The translations under genes and the position numbers were made by a program. Below, one piece after another: positions 27,015 through 36,651 of a stretch of DNA of 64,000 bases (the stretch's first letter is position 1; every line of letters starts with the position of its first letter). Below the pieces are notes generated by a model. The model was given only the letters and a program-made list of their open reading frames with translations, was not told where the DNA came from and made no database searches. The stretch is from Labrys okinawensis (GTDB lineage: Bacteria > Pseudomonadota > Alphaproteobacteria > Rhizobiales > Labraceae), in assembly GCF_002982075.1 (NCBI RefSeq), contig NZ_PUEJ01000008.1:124001-188000 (forward strand). The letters are read 5' to 3'.

Positions 27015-28421
27015 TCGCCACAGGCCTTCGCGTTCGAGGTCGTCCATCGTCCGCGAAATGCCCTCGCACAGGATGGCGGCCATGTCGTCAATCTGGGCGC
27101 GGGTGATGGTCAGCGGCGGCGACATCACGCACATGTTGACGATCGGACGCACCAGCAGGCCGAGTTCCTGGCAATGGCCGTCGATGCGCTTGCCGATGGT
27201 CTCGTCGAGCGCACCGCTCTCCGCGCCGGCAGGTCCTGCGATACATTCGATGCCCGCCATCATGCCGACGCCCCGCACCTCGCCGACCAAGGGCAGGTCC
27301 GCGAGGCTGTGGAGCCGGGCCTGGAAATAGGGCACGACCTCGCGCACATGGTCGAGGACACCGCCTTCCAGGATATCGAGATTCTTCAGGGCGACCGCGC
27401 AACCGATGGGATGGCTGGTGTTGGTCAGGCCGTGGGCAAACATCGCCTCGGGGTGGTTGGAGCGCCTGAGGTCTTCGAGGAGGTGTTCGGAAATCACCAC
27501 GCCGCCCAGCGGAAAATAGCCCGAAGTGACGCCCTTGGCGAAGGTGATCATGTCCGGATCGAGCCCGAACACCTCTCTCGAAGCGAAGACATGGCCGAGC
27601 CGGCCGAAGGCCGTCACCACCTCGTCGGAGATATAGAGGATGTCGTTGGCCCTGCAGATCTCGCGGATGCGCGGGAGATAGCCATCCGGCGGCACGATGA
27701 CGCCGCCCGAGGCCTGGATGGGCTCAGCGACGAAGGCCCCGATCCGCCCGGCCCCGACCCGGGCGACGGTGTCGCGGAACTCGTCGACCAGGAAGTCGGC
27801 GAATTCGGCTACCGTTGTGCCGCGGGGGCGGCGGAACGGGTTCGGCGCCGAAAGCTTGACCACGAGATCGCCGGCGCTGTCCATCCAGTCATTGTCGCGC
27901 GGGCGGGCATTGAGCGAGGCGGACAGATAGGTCGAGCCGTGATAAGCGCTGCCGCGGCTGAGGATCAGTTTCTTGTCCGGCCGGCCGCGCACATTGTTGT
28001 AGAATTGCATGAAACGCAGCGCCGTCTCCACGGCCGAGGACCCCCCGGTGGTGAGGAAGACGTGGTTGAGGTCGCCCGGCGCATGGGCGGCGATCCGCTC
28101 GGCCAGCGCGACGGAGGGCGGGTTCGTGGTGTACCAGGGCGAGTTGTAGGACAGCGCCATCGCCTGTTCATGCATGACGTCGGCAAGTTCCCGCCGACGA
28201 TGGCCGATATTGGTGCACCACATACCGGCGGGGCCGTCGATCAGACGCTTGCCCGCGGCATCGGTGATGTAGATGCCCTCGCCCTCGCCGATCAGCGGGC
28301 GGGCCTCGTCGCCCACGGTTTCCGCCACCGGCCAAGGCTGGATCAGATGACGCTTGGCGCGCTCTGCGACATTCTTCTCCACCGCCGCCATCATCACTGC
28401 CGTCGAGCCGATCGTCGTCAT
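27009..28421 (-). CDS. class III aminotransferase (omega-amino acid/putrescine:pyruvate type)
   Basis: This 470-aa PLP enzyme transfers a terminal amino group, probably to pyruvate. Key elements are FLTTGGSSAVETALRFMQFY, the cofactor-binding D266 (ISDEVVTAFGR) and the Schiff-base lysine K296 (ITFAKGVTSGYFPLGG). Length and motifs fit the omega-transaminases of putrescine or beta-alanine use. The ATG at 28421 with GAGG 9 nt upstream was chosen; the frame is open upstream. A divergent TetR-type regulator, and a PotF-like binding protein beyond it, suggest a polyamine or amine catabolic unit. The exact substrate is not fixed. Confidence 0.93.
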   Translation of the reverse strand: MTTIGSTAVMMAAVEKNVAERAKRHLIQPWPVAETVGDEARPLIGEGEGIYITDAAGKRLIDGPAGMWCTNIGHRRRELADVMHEQAMALSYNSPWYTTNPPSVALAERIAAHAPGDLNHVFLTTGGSSAVETALRFMQFYNNVRGRPDKKLILSRGSAYHGSTYLSASLNARPRDNDWMDSAGDLVVKLSAPNPFRRPRGTTVAEFADFLVDEFRDTVARVGAGRIGAFVAEPIQASGGVIVPPDGYLPRIREICRANDILYISDEVVTAFGRLGHVFASREVFGLDPDMITFAKGVTSGYFPLGGVVISEHLLEDLRRSNHPEAMFAHGLTNTSHPIGCAVALKNLDILEGGVLDHVREVVPYFQARLHSLADLPLVGEVRGVGMMAGIECIAGPAGAESGALDETIGKRIDGHCQELGLLVRPIVNMCVMSPPLTITRAQIDDMAAILCEGISRTMDDLEREGLWRR

Positions 28422-28504
28422 CGTCGTCACCTCGTCTTTTTCAGCCGCGACATGACCAAAGGCAGGTCCATCAACGGCCTTTTCGCCGAAAACCACTTCT
28501 CTAA

Positions 28505-28556
28505 TTGCTATACGTTCGTTCAGTTAAAGGCAATATACTGAACGAACGTATAGCAA
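28505..28556. promoter_or_regulatory. large inverted repeat operator between aminotransferase and TetR genes
   Basis: Two perfect 20-bp arms, TTGCTATACGTTCGTTCAGT at 28505-28524 and its exact inverse at 28537-28556, are separated by 12 bp. Position between divergent genes suggests binding of the TetR-type regulator, perhaps by two dimers. Confidence 0.7.
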
Positions 28557-28648
28557 AAAACAGCATTGACAATCCTGCCGTTCTCGCCAAGCATGCCGCA
28601 AATACGCCGCGCTTGGATTGCGCGGCGAGACAGGATGGTCGCACTAGG

Positions 28649-29302
28649 ATGAGTACTGCTACAGGGACAAGCCGCGCGCGGATCAACCGGGCCGAGCGCC
28701 GAAGCGAGTTGATCGACGCGACGATCGATTGCCTGGCCCGCTACGGCTATGAAGGCACCACGATCGGTGTCGTCGCCGAGACGGTCGGCATGTCCCGCGG
28801 CATCGTGAACTTCCATTTCGAGACCAAGGAACAACTGCTGCTGGAGACGTTGCGTTTCCTATCGGACGAATATCGCGATCATTGGCGTGCTGCGCTTGCG
28901 CAGGCCGGCCCATCGGCTCCGGAAAAGCTCTGGGCCATGGTCTTGGCTGATTTCGACCGCAGCATCTGCACGCCCCGCAAACTGGCGGCCTGGTGCGCTT
29001 TTCGCGGCGAGGCGAAGGCGCGCCCGACCTATCGCAGCATGTGCAACGCGACCGACCAGGAGAATCTGGACGTCGTCGCCGAGCTCTGTGCCGAACTGGT
29101 GCCCGCCGGCGTCGATGCTCGCAAGCTGGCACGCGCGATCGTATGCATGCTCGAAGGCCTGTGGCTGCATCTGTTGATCGCGCCCAAGAACCTGTCGCGG
29201 GAAGAAGCGCGCGATGTCGCGGCGTCGCATCTTGCCATCGTGCTGCCCGACCATTTCACGCCGTCGGGACCTGTTCCGACGGAGCGAGCATCCCGGGGCT
29301 GA
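28649..29302 (+). CDS. TetR family (BetI-like) transcriptional regulator
   Basis: The 217-aa protein has an N-terminal TetR helix-turn-helix (RSELIDATIDCLARYGYEGT, VGMSRGIVNFHFETKEQLLL) and the BetI-type ligand domain (WCAFRGEAKARPTYRSMCNA). BetI-like regulators sense choline or other amines. The ATG at 28649 was chosen as the first Met in a TetR-like N-terminus; its ribosome-binding site is weak. It is divergent from the aminotransferase, with a 20-bp-arm inverted repeat in between, so it probably represses that gene and itself. Confidence 0.9.
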   Translation: MSTATGTSRARINRAERRSELIDATIDCLARYGYEGTTIGVVAETVGMSRGIVNFHFETKEQLLLETLRFLSDEYRDHWRAALAQAGPSAPEKLWAMVLADFDRSICTPRKLAAWCAFRGEAKARPTYRSMCNATDQENLDVVAELCAELVPAGVDARKLARAIVCMLEGLWLHLLIAPKNLSREEARDVAASHLAIVLPDHFTPSGPVPTERASRG

Positions 29303-29657
29303 TCCGTGCCGGAAGCCCAACCGTCCTGAGCGAGCGGGAAGGAGGAAACGCTTATTGCCAGTGGGGAGACAAAAATACCCGAGAGCAGGCTGGGTGGCTT
29401 GCTCCAGGCAATAGCCTGATCGAATTCGTCACTCGGGCTGCTGGTGCGGAAGCGTCGAAGCGCGCTCGCTTAGCCTGTCCGGACTTCTGAGCCGCGCCGA
29501 GCAAGTTTTCTCGGCGCGAGCGGTCGCGCCCGCATTTGACGCAGCGAGATCGCCCGACATCCGTCACCGCAATCGTGGTCCTTCGTGCGGGACCGCACCC
29601 CATCCGTCCGCGTATGGCGCCGGCGGCAATGATGACGCACGTCCAGAGGAGATATCC
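29303..29657. other. 355-bp intergenic region upstream of the binding-protein gene
   Basis: No gene is seen. A 9-bp-arm hairpin CGCGCCGAG / CTCGGCGCG (29493-29518) may end the TetR transcript; it lacks a T-run. The promoter of the binding-protein gene should be in the last 150 bp but is not clear. Confidence 0.5.
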
Positions 29658-30827
29658 ATGCCGTTTCGCCCCATCCAGATACAAAAACAGCTTTCCCGCC
29701 GAAGTCGCTTCCGTCCGTTCCAATGTTTGGTAGTGGCCGGTGCGGCCCTGACGGCCATGCTGTCGTCCAGTCTTGCCATGGCAGGCGACAGAGTCGTCAA
29801 CGTCTATAGCTGGGCCGATTACATTGATCCCGCTACCCTGGAATCCTTCACCAGGGAGACCGGCATCAAGGTCGTCTATGACACCATGGATTCCAACGAG
29901 GTGCTGGAGACCAAGCTCTATGCCGGCCATTCAGGCTATGACGTGGTCGATCCCACCGGTCCCAACCTGAAGCGCGAGATCGCGGCCGGCGTGTTCCAGC
30001 CGCTGGACAAGGTCAGGATCCCCAATCTCAAACATGGCTGGGACGAGGTGTTCCAGCGCCTGGCCTTCTACGATCCGGGCAACCGATACGCCGTAAACTA
30101 TATGTGGGGCACCACCGGCATCGGCTACAATGTCGAGATGGCCAGGAAACGCCTGGGCGATATGCCGATCGACAGCTGGAGCATCGTGTTCAAGCCGGAG
30201 AACCTCGCCAAATTCGCCGATTGCGGCGTCAGCATCCTCGATACTCCCGACGAACTGATCCCACCCGCTCTGAAATATCTCGGCCTCGACCCCGATTCCA
30301 AGAATCCCGAGGACATTGCCAAGGCGGGGGATCTGCTCAAGGCCATCCGGCCCTATGTCCGCACCTTCAGTTCCTCGGGCTATCTCAGTGCGCTCTCCGC
30401 CGGTGATCTCTGCCTGGTCGTCGGTTGGGCCGGCGATGTCATTCAGGCGCGCAACCGCGCCATCGAGGCCCACGCCAAGTCGCCTGCCAGCACCCTGGTC
30501 GACATCCGCTATGTCGTGCCCAGGGAAGGCGCCCTGATCTGGGTCGACGGCTGGGCCATCCCCAGGGATGCCCAGCATGTCGAGGAAGCCCATGCCTTCA
30601 TCGACTACATGATGCGCCCTGAGATTGCCGCGAGAAACACGGAGTTCATCTCCTACGCCACCGGCAACCTCGCCGCGCAAAAGTTCATCAAGCCCGAGAT
30701 CCTCAAGGATCCCGCCATCTTCCCCGACGAGGCCACCATGGCACGCCTGTTCACCACCACTGCGCCGGACGCCAAGATCCAGAAGCTGTGGACGCGGACC
30801 TGGACCAACATCAAGACCAACGAATAG
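29658..30827 (+). CDS. PotF-like polyamine ABC transporter substrate-binding protein
   Basis: The 389-aa product has a long signal peptide (to about residue 42, LAMA) and then VVNVYSWADYIDPATLESFTRETGIKVVYD, the opening of the PotD/PotF receptors for spermidine or putrescine. Family stretches VNYMWGTTGIGYN and DLCLVVGWAGDVIQA follow. AGGAG 6 nt before the ATG at 29658 is a strong start. No ATPase or permease genes lie next to it, so it must share a transporter encoded elsewhere or have another role. It lies near an aminotransferase of the same substrate range. Confidence 0.93.
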   Translation: MPFRPIQIQKQLSRRSRFRPFQCLVVAGAALTAMLSSSLAMAGDRVVNVYSWADYIDPATLESFTRETGIKVVYDTMDSNEVLETKLYAGHSGYDVVDPTGPNLKREIAAGVFQPLDKVRIPNLKHGWDEVFQRLAFYDPGNRYAVNYMWGTTGIGYNVEMARKRLGDMPIDSWSIVFKPENLAKFADCGVSILDTPDELIPPALKYLGLDPDSKNPEDIAKAGDLLKAIRPYVRTFSSSGYLSALSAGDLCLVVGWAGDVIQARNRAIEAHAKSPASTLVDIRYVVPREGALIWVDGWAIPRDAQHVEEAHAFIDYMMRPEIAARNTEFISYATGNLAAQKFIKPEILKDPAIFPDEATMARLFTTTAPDAKIQKLWTRTWTNIKTNE

Positions 30828-30879
30828 GGTCTCGGCCAGCAGGCACGGCAGGGCTTGCCGCGCCCGGGCCGGGCTCCGC

Positions 30880-32184
30880 TTATTTCGCCTTGCCGGCCGA
30901 AACGTCCATGATCAGCCGCGCCAGCAGATAGAGGCGCGGCACCACCGAATCGAGCTCGACATATTCGGCGTCGTTGGAATGGGCGCCGAAGCCGCGCAGG
31001 CCGAGGCCTTCCAGCACCGGTCCCCTGGCCTTCAGCCCTGCGAAGGCGGCGTCCGTGCCGCCGCCGCCGGCCTTGTCGATCACCGTCAGTTTCTGGCCGA
31101 TCTCGCCATAGATGGTGCCGGCCCGGGCCGCCAAGGCGCGCCCGGCGTCGCTGGGCTGCAGGGGCGGGCGGCGGCGCTCGAACACCGCCTCGATCTTGCT
31201 GTCGGGCAGGAGCTTTTTGGCGATGCGTTCCTTCACCGTCTTCTCGATGCGATCGAAATCGGCCATGCGCTGCATGCGCACATCGGCCTGGGCGGTCGCT
31301 TCGGCCGGGATGACGTTGCGGTTGGTGCCGGCCTTGGCCACCGTCCAGTTCAGCTTGAGGCCGATCTTGGGATCGGAGAGGTCGCGCATCTGCAGGATCT
31401 GGTGCGCCAGTTCATAAAGCGCGTTGACGCCGCGCTCGGGTGCGGCCCCGGCATGGGAGGCTTTGCCCTCGACCTTGAGGGCGACGGCGCCGATGCCGGC
31501 CGTGGCGAGGGTGATCTTGTCCGTGCCCGTGCCCCCGCCTTCCAGGGAGAACACGGCGTCCTGCTCGGCGCCGATTTCGGTGAGGAGCGCGCGCGAACCG
31601 GGCGAAGAGATCTCCTCGTCGCCGTTGATCATCACCGTCAGCGTGCCGTAGTCCCTGAAATTCAATTCCTTCAGCAGCGCGACGGTGGTGAGGGCGAGGG
31701 CGACGCCATGCTTGTCATCGGCGATGCCGAGGCCATAGGCCTTGTCGCCGTCGATGCGGAAGGGCTGCTGGGCCAGCATGCCCTCGAGATAGACCGTGTC
31801 CATATGGGCGATCAGCAGGATTTTCTTGGTGCCCGTGCCGGTGAAGCGGGCAAGCACGACCTTGCCGAGCTTCTCGGGCGTATCCTGCATGCGGTAGACG
31901 TCCTTCGGCTCGATCTGCTGCACCTCTCCGCCCAGGGCCTTGAGGCGGTCCGCGATCAGCGCGGCGATCTCAGCCAGGCCATCGGGGTCCTTGCTGCCCG
32001 ATTCGATGGAGACCAGCGCCTTCATGGTATCGATCAAGGACTGGCGCTGCGCTTCGGCCTGCTTGAGCACGGCCTCCTGTGGGGCGGCCAAGGCGGGGCT
32101 GGTCTCGGCGATGATGGCCAGGGCCGGCAGGGCGGCCATGACGACGGCAAGGGCAGCGGCGCGAGATCGCGAGCAACGGTGCAT
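30880..32184 (-). CDS. secreted M20 family metallopeptidase (glutamate carboxypeptidase-like)
   Basis: This 434-aa hydrolase has a signal peptide (to about residue 33, SPALA) and the di-zinc M20 core: LLIAHMDTVYLEGM, GLGIADDKHG, the general base and ligand in INGDEEISS, SLEGGG, and the final His in GFGAHSNDAEYVEL. It resembles carboxypeptidase G2, which removes C-terminal glutamate from folates and related compounds in the periplasm. GAGAGGA 4 nt before the ATG at 32184 supports the start. It stands alone and is convergent with the binding-protein gene. Actual substrate unknown. Confidence 0.93.
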   Translation of the reverse strand: MHRCSRSRAAALAVVMAALPALAIIAETSPALAAPQEAVLKQAEAQRQSLIDTMKALVSIESGSKDPDGLAEIAALIADRLKALGGEVQQIEPKDVYRMQDTPEKLGKVVLARFTGTGTKKILLIAHMDTVYLEGMLAQQPFRIDGDKAYGLGIADDKHGVALALTTVALLKELNFRDYGTLTVMINGDEEISSPGSRALLTEIGAEQDAVFSLEGGGTGTDKITLATAGIGAVALKVEGKASHAGAAPERGVNALYELAHQILQMRDLSDPKIGLKLNWTVAKAGTNRNVIPAEATAQADVRMQRMADFDRIEKTVKERIAKKLLPDSKIEAVFERRRPPLQPSDAGRALAARAGTIYGEIGQKLTVIDKAGGGGTDAAFAGLKARGPVLEGLGLRGFGAHSNDAEYVELDSVVPRLYLLARLIMDVSAGKAK

Positions 32185-32392
32185 CTGGTTCCTCTCGGAC
32201 TGCGATCACCCTCCAATGACCTGGGCAGATGATGCATAAATGCCGCGCATTATCAAAATAGTATGCGGGATGACGGTAAATAGCCTGCGCTAACGGCTCT
32301 GCTCGCTGTCCGACCTTTATTCCCGCTGCTACTCGCCTTACATTGGTGTTGCCGTCACGCGACTTGCATCGGCATGCGATACGGGGCGCGAG

Positions 32393-33142
32393 ATGATCAT
32401 ACCGCTTTATGACGACAACCCGCACCGGCGTATCACCCGGGCTTACGTGAATTGGGGGCTGATCGCCACCAATGTGCTGGTGTTCGTGTTCTTCCAGTCG
32501 GGCTATGTGCCCGGTACCTTCGTGGCGGATACGGCTGGCTTCACTTATTCCTACGGCATGATTCCGGTGGTGCTGTTCCAGAAGATGCAGCTGCCCCCCG
32601 AATATATCAGGGTGCCGGAATGGCTGACGCCGATCACCTCCTCCTTCGTGCACGGCTCATGGATGCATCTGACCGGCAACATGCTGTTCCTGTGGGTGTT
32701 CGGCGACAATGTCGAGGATGACCTCGGACGCTGGCGCTATTTGTTCTTCTATCTGGCCTGCGCCGTGCTGGCTTCTTTCGCCTATGCCTTGACCGCGCAG
32801 GATTCCACCAGTCCGCTGATCGGAGCGTCCGGGGCGATCTCGGGGGTGGTGGCCGCCTATGTGCTGCTGCATCCCAAGGTGAAGATCTGGGTACTCCTGT
32901 TCTTCCGCATTCCGCTGAAGCTGCCGGCCTATTGGGCGATCGGGGCCTGGATCCTCTATCAGGCCTATTTCGCGCTCTACGCCTATTTCGTCACCTCGAC
33001 CGACGACATCGCCTGGTTCGCCCATCTTGGCGGGCTGGTCGCCGGTGCCATCCTGGTGCTGCCGCTCAAGCGGGCCGACGCACCCTTGTTCGACAACGCG
33101 CCGCCCCAGGCGCAGAACGACTGGCGCGACACGTTCGATTGA
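32393..33142 (+). CDS. rhomboid family intramembrane serine protease
   Basis: This 249-aa membrane protein has six or seven helices, with catalytic S146 in GASGAIS and H211 in FAHLGG, plus the loop motif SSFVHGSWMHLTGNMLFLWVFG. Rhomboids cut membrane-spanning substrates. The cytoplasmic C-terminal tail (DAPLFDNAPPQAQNDWRDTF) is common in alphaproteobacterial members. In related genomes a rhomboid gene usually lies just upstream of etfB-etfA, as here with one lipoprotein gene between. Substrate unknown. Confidence 0.95.
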   Translation: MIIPLYDDNPHRRITRAYVNWGLIATNVLVFVFFQSGYVPGTFVADTAGFTYSYGMIPVVLFQKMQLPPEYIRVPEWLTPITSSFVHGSWMHLTGNMLFLWVFGDNVEDDLGRWRYLFFYLACAVLASFAYALTAQDSTSPLIGASGAISGVVAAYVLLHPKVKIWVLLFFRIPLKLPAYWAIGAWILYQAYFALYAYFVTSTDDIAWFAHLGGLVAGAILVLPLKRADAPLFDNAPPQAQNDWRDTFD

Positions 33143-33207
33143 GGGCCGGCGCAACCGATGCCGGCGAAGCCTTATCTCTCGTTATGTCGCGAGAGCCTTA
33201 TGCGCCA

Positions 33208-33858
33208 TCAGTTCGATGCGGCGGGCTCGGGTTTGCTGTGCCGGGGCTTGCCAGCATGTGGCTTGGCCGGTTGGGGCTGGGCCGCCGGTTCGGGCTGGAT
33301 GGCAGCCGGACCGGGAACCGGGGCAGCCGAACGCGCGGTCCGTACATAGGCCCCCAGCAGCTTGGTGCCGTAGAATTTTTCGAGCACGGAACTGCTGGCA
33401 GCACTGACAAGCCGGCTTTCGACCAGGGAGCGGTCCTGCGCTGCCGCCTGCACCGCGCCTATCACTCCCTGCACCTGATAGGCATCCTGGACATAGAGCG
33501 GCACGGCCTTGGGCGGGGCAGTGGAGCCGACATCGCTTACCAGCATGGTGCCGCCCATGTGGTTTTGGTCGCCAATCAACAGCGACAGCGCCGGATTTTT
33601 AAGATGATAGGATTCGATCACGATAGCGACGCGCTTGGGCGCGCCGGTCTGCGGAAAGCGGCTTGCCTCGTTGACCACGGTGGCTTGAAGGCGGGTTTCC
33701 GCGCCGGGCGGCGCCGGGCTGCGGGAGGGCGACGCGGTAACGCTGACTTCCTTGATATAGGCTTGTCCCGGCTGGGGGAACATGCCCGCCGTTTCGCAGC
33801 TCGCAAGGGCGGCTGCCAGGAGGAGGGCGCCGGAGAATTTCACACTCGTCTTGAACAT
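33208..33858 (-). CDS. putative lipoprotein, 216 aa
   Basis: The N-terminus (MFKTSVKFSGALLLAAALAS followed by Cys21) is a type-II signal with lipobox ALAS-C. The body (residues 30-180) has no recognised domain but predicted beta-strands around VSVTASPSR and VIESYHLKNPALSLLIGD. The C-terminal 40 residues are Pro, Ala, Lys and Gln rich. It is convergent with the rhomboid gene. Its upstream region is a 618-bp gap. Function unknown. Confidence 0.75.
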   Translation of the reverse strand: MFKTSVKFSGALLLAAALASCETAGMFPQPGQAYIKEVSVTASPSRSPAPPGAETRLQATVVNEASRFPQTGAPKRVAIVIESYHLKNPALSLLIGDQNHMGGTMLVSDVGSTAPPKAVPLYVQDAYQVQGVIGAVQAAAQDRSLVESRLVSAASSSVLEKFYGTKLLGAYVRTARSAAPVPGPAAIQPEPAAQPQPAKPHAGKPRHSKPEPAASN

Positions 33859-34476
33859 TCAGAACCTGCTTTCCGTTCAGGCGTTGGCTGGAGATCTTCA
33901 TTCTTGTTCGTGCTCCATGCCTCGGCCGCGCAAAGCCGCGGCCAAAACGCTTGGCTGCGTCAGTAGCGCGCAGGTTTAGGGAGTAGCGAGCAAACCTATG
34001 TTGGAAATCAACCGAGAGACCATGCTTCGACAAGGCGATCTTTTTGCCGAAGGTGGTTTTCAACAGCTTGTTCTCACGAATTGTTCTGTATGATGAATTC
34101 TGTCCCGAAGCATTCCGGCAGTAAATTTCAAAAAGGTAGTAGCTGGGTACCAAGTTTTGTTTGCGAGCCTGCCTGTACAGTCGCTCATCGTGACCTCGTC
34201 ATAGTTGACGCGAGGGTGGCGGGATGAGGCGAATGTCTCGGCCAGCTTGGCCAACCGGCGGCATGCCGCGCGGATGCCTTGGCTAGCCGGAGTCACGCAA
34301 ATGTCGCGTTGACACAAAAAGCCGCGCCCTTTAGCTGACTTGCGTCATCTAGTTCAAGCGGCGGCGGTCTTGCCGCGACGTGACGTGTCGGTTCGCCGAT
34401 AGCGCGGAAGGGGCAAGGCCATTATGCGGTCGTTTCATATCGCTCATCGTTCCGGTTCCCCGTCTGGAGAAGCCCC
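33859..34476. other. 618-bp intergenic region of lower GC upstream of etfB
   Basis: No gene is supported. The middle (34000-34200) is distinctly AT-richer than its surroundings. A possible sigma-70 promoter is TTGACA at 34309-34314 with TTAGCT 16 bp downstream, which would direct etfB-etfA with a 140-nt leader. The rest is unassigned. Confidence 0.4.
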
Positions 34477-35226
34477 ATGAAAGTGCTCGTGCCCGTCAAG
34501 CGGGTCGTCGATTACAATGTGAAGATCCGCGTCAAGGCCGATGGCACGGGTGTCGATCTCAACAATGTGAAGATGTCGATGAACCCGTTCGACGAGATCG
34601 GCGTGGAGGAAGCTCTGCGTCTGAAGGAGGCGGGCAAGGCGAGCGAGGTGGTCGTCGTGTCGATCGGACCGGCCCAGGCTGCCGAGACGCTGCGTTCAGG
34701 CCTTGCCATGGGCGCCGACCGCGGCATCCTGGTCAAGACCGACGCCACGGTCGAGCCGCTGGCGGTCGCCAAGTTGCTCAAGGCTGTGATCGGCAACGAG
34801 AATCCGGGCCTGGTCATCCTCGGCAAGCAGGCGATCGACGACGACATGAACGCCACCGGCCAGATGCTGGCGGCGCTGCTGGGCTGGCCGCAGGGTACCT
34901 TCGCTTCCAAGCTCGAAGTCGGCGGCGACAAGATCGATGTTGTCAGAGAAGTCGATGGCGGGTTGCAGACCGTCTCGCTCAACCTGCCGGCGATCATCAC
35001 CACGGACCTGCGCCTCAACGAGCCGCGCTATGCTTCGCTGCCCAACATCATGAAGGCCAAGAAGAAGCCGATCGACGAGACCAGCCCCGAGGCGCTCGGC
35101 GTCGACATCGCGCCGCGCCTGACCGTGGTGAAGACGGTGGAGCCGCCGGCACGCCAGGCCGGCAAGAAGGTCGGCTCGGTGGCCGAGCTGGTCGACAAGC
35201 TCAAGAACGAAGCCGGCGTCATCTGA
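34477..35226 (+). CDS. etfB: electron transfer flavoprotein beta subunit
   Basis: This 249-aa protein pairs with EtfA to pass electrons from acyl-CoA and other dehydrogenases to ETF-ubiquinone oxidoreductase. It has the [20 protein letters not shown] start, GADRGILV, the AMP-site region [19 protein letters not shown] and [35 protein letters not shown] lies 6 nt before the ATG. etfA follows after 21 nt. Length is normal. Confidence 0.97.
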   Translation: MKVLVPVKRVVDYNVKIRVKADGTGVDLNNVKMSMNPFDEIGVEEALRLKEAGKASEVVVVSIGPAQAAETLRSGLAMGADRGILVKTDATVEPLAVAKLLKAVIGNENPGLVILGKQAIDDDMNATGQMLAALLGWPQGTFASKLEVGGDKIDVVREVDGGLQTVSLNLPAIITTDLRLNEPRYASLPNIMKAKKKPIDETSPEALGVDIAPRLTVVKTVEPPARQAGKKVGSVAELVDKLKNEAGVI

Positions 35227-35247
35227 GCCGAGAAGGAAACCTCTATC

Positions 35248-36189
35248 ATGACCACTCTTCTCATCGCTGAAATCGACGCCACCGGCATCAAGGACGTCAC
35301 CAACCGTGCCCTCACCGCCGCCAAGGAACTCGGCGGGCCGGTACATGTGCTGGTGGCCGGCGCGAATGCCCAGGCCGCGGCCCAGGAAGCCGCCAAGCTC
35401 CAGGGCGTCGAGAAGGTGCTGGTGGCCGACGCCGCCTATGAGCACCGCCTGGCCGAGCCGACGGCCGCTTTGATCGTTTCGCTGGCCGGCGGCTACGACG
35501 CCATCGTGGCGCCTTCGACCGCCGCCTGGAAGAACGTGCTGCCGCGCGTTGCAGCCCTGCTCGACGTCATGCAGATCTCCGACATCGTCAAGGTCGTCTC
35601 GGCGGACACTTTCGAGCGGCCGATCTATGCCGGCAATGCCATCCAGACCGTGACCTCGGCCGACGCCAAGAAGGTGATCACCGTGCGCACCGCCTCCTTC
35701 GCCGCCACCGGCGAGGGCGGTTCGGCGCCGGTGGAGCCGGCGGCGGCCGCCGCCGATCCCGGCCTCTCCACCTTCAAGGGCGAGGAACTGGCCAAGTCGG
35801 ACCGTCCGGAACTGGCCTCGGCCAAGATCATCATCTCGGGCGGCCGTGCCATGGCCAACCGCGAGAACTTCGCCACCTATATCGAGCCGGTGGCCGACAA
35901 GCTCGGCGCTGCCATGGGCGCCTCGCGCGCCGCGGTGGACGCGGGCTATGCTCCCAACGACTGGCAGGTCGGCCAGACCGGCAAGGTGGTCGCCCCCGAC
36001 CTCTATATCGCCGTCGGCATCTCCGGCGCCATCCAGCATCTGGCCGGGATGAAGGACAGCAAGGTCATCGTCGCCATCAACAAGGACGAAGAGGCCCCGA
36101 TCTTCCAGGTCGCCGACTATGGCCTGGTCGCCGATCTCTACACCGCCCTGCCGGAACTCAAGGACGAGCTTGCCAAGATCGGCAAGTAG
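35248..36189 (+). CDS. etfA: electron transfer flavoprotein alpha subunit
   Basis: The 313-aa subunit carries the FAD-binding C-terminal domain: [20 protein letters not shown], then [20 protein letters not shown] and [23 protein letters not shown]. It starts 21 nt after etfB with a GAAGGAAA site and ends at a strong terminator. In related bacteria a 3-hydroxyacyl-CoA dehydrogenase gene often follows directly; here that gene is 9.6 kb away. Confidence 0.97.
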   Translation: MTTLLIAEIDATGIKDVTNRALTAAKELGGPVHVLVAGANAQAAAQEAAKLQGVEKVLVADAAYEHRLAEPTAALIVSLAGGYDAIVAPSTAAWKNVLPRVAALLDVMQISDIVKVVSADTFERPIYAGNAIQTVTSADAKKVITVRTASFAATGEGGSAPVEPAAAAADPGLSTFKGEELAKSDRPELASAKIIISGGRAMANRENFATYIEPVADKLGAAMGASRAAVDAGYAPNDWQVGQTGKVVAPDLYIAVGISGAIQHLAGMKDSKVIVAINKDEEAPIFQVADYGLVADLYTALPELKDELAKIGK

Positions 36190-36230
36190 GGAGAACGGGC
36201 GGCATCCGCCCGCTCGTGCTATTTGTTTCC

Positions 36231-36266
36231 AATGTGCCGGCCCTTACGGGCCGGCACATTGTCTTT
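36231..36266 (+). terminator. terminator of etfBA
   Basis: A perfect 13-bp stem (AATGTGCCGGCCC / GGGCCGGCACATT) with loop TTAC, followed by GTCTTT, 42 nt after the etfA stop. Confidence 0.75.
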
Positions 36267-36352
36267 GGAGTCATGCCCGAAGCGTATCCGAGATGACGGA
36301 AATCGTTGCTGTGGGTATGATGGGGCGATCACATGATGAAGTGTAGTGCGAA

Positions 36353-36636
36353 ATGGCAGGCATGAAGCAGCCGGCGAGGCCAATCAACGCAACAGTATAC
36401 TCTATACAGGCGTGACTTCTAATCTGTCCGAGCGGGTTTATCAACATAGGAAAGGCCTAATTAGAGGATTTACCTCGCGCTATGGCTGCACATTGCTTGT
36501 TTACTATGAGTTCTATGAGGAAATGGTCCCCGCAATCTTGAGAGAAAAACAGATCAAAGCAGGGTCTCGTCGTAAGAAATTGGAACTGATCGAGAGCCTG
36601 AATCCGACGTGGCGCGACCTCTACCTAGACTTCTAA
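36353..36636 (+). pseudogene. GIY-YIG endonuclease-like gene with N-terminal frameshift
   Basis: The frame ending at 36636 reads ANQRNSILYTGVTSNLSERV and then YQHRKGLIRGFTSRYGC, LVYYEFY and REKQIKAGSRRKKLELI, a near-complete small GIY-YIG (YhbQ/YraN-neighbour type) domain. The expected beginning, an ATG followed by a V-Y-I-L-A strand, is broken. ATG GCA GGC ATG AAG CAG CCG GCG at 36353 is in another frame, and about 10 bp that would encode V-Y-I-L appear missing at about 36376. As a result the 'GIY' motif is absent and the reading frame shifts. The remaining frame opens with an unlikely GTG at 36346. Translation of a functional enzyme is doubtful. Confidence 0.7.
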
Positions 36637-36651
36637 GCCGTCCCGCAGCCT

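Noticed and set aside
26955-28541. A 528-codon plus-strand open frame
   Set aside because: Antisense to the aminotransferase, which has its PLP lysine and aspartate in the other strand.
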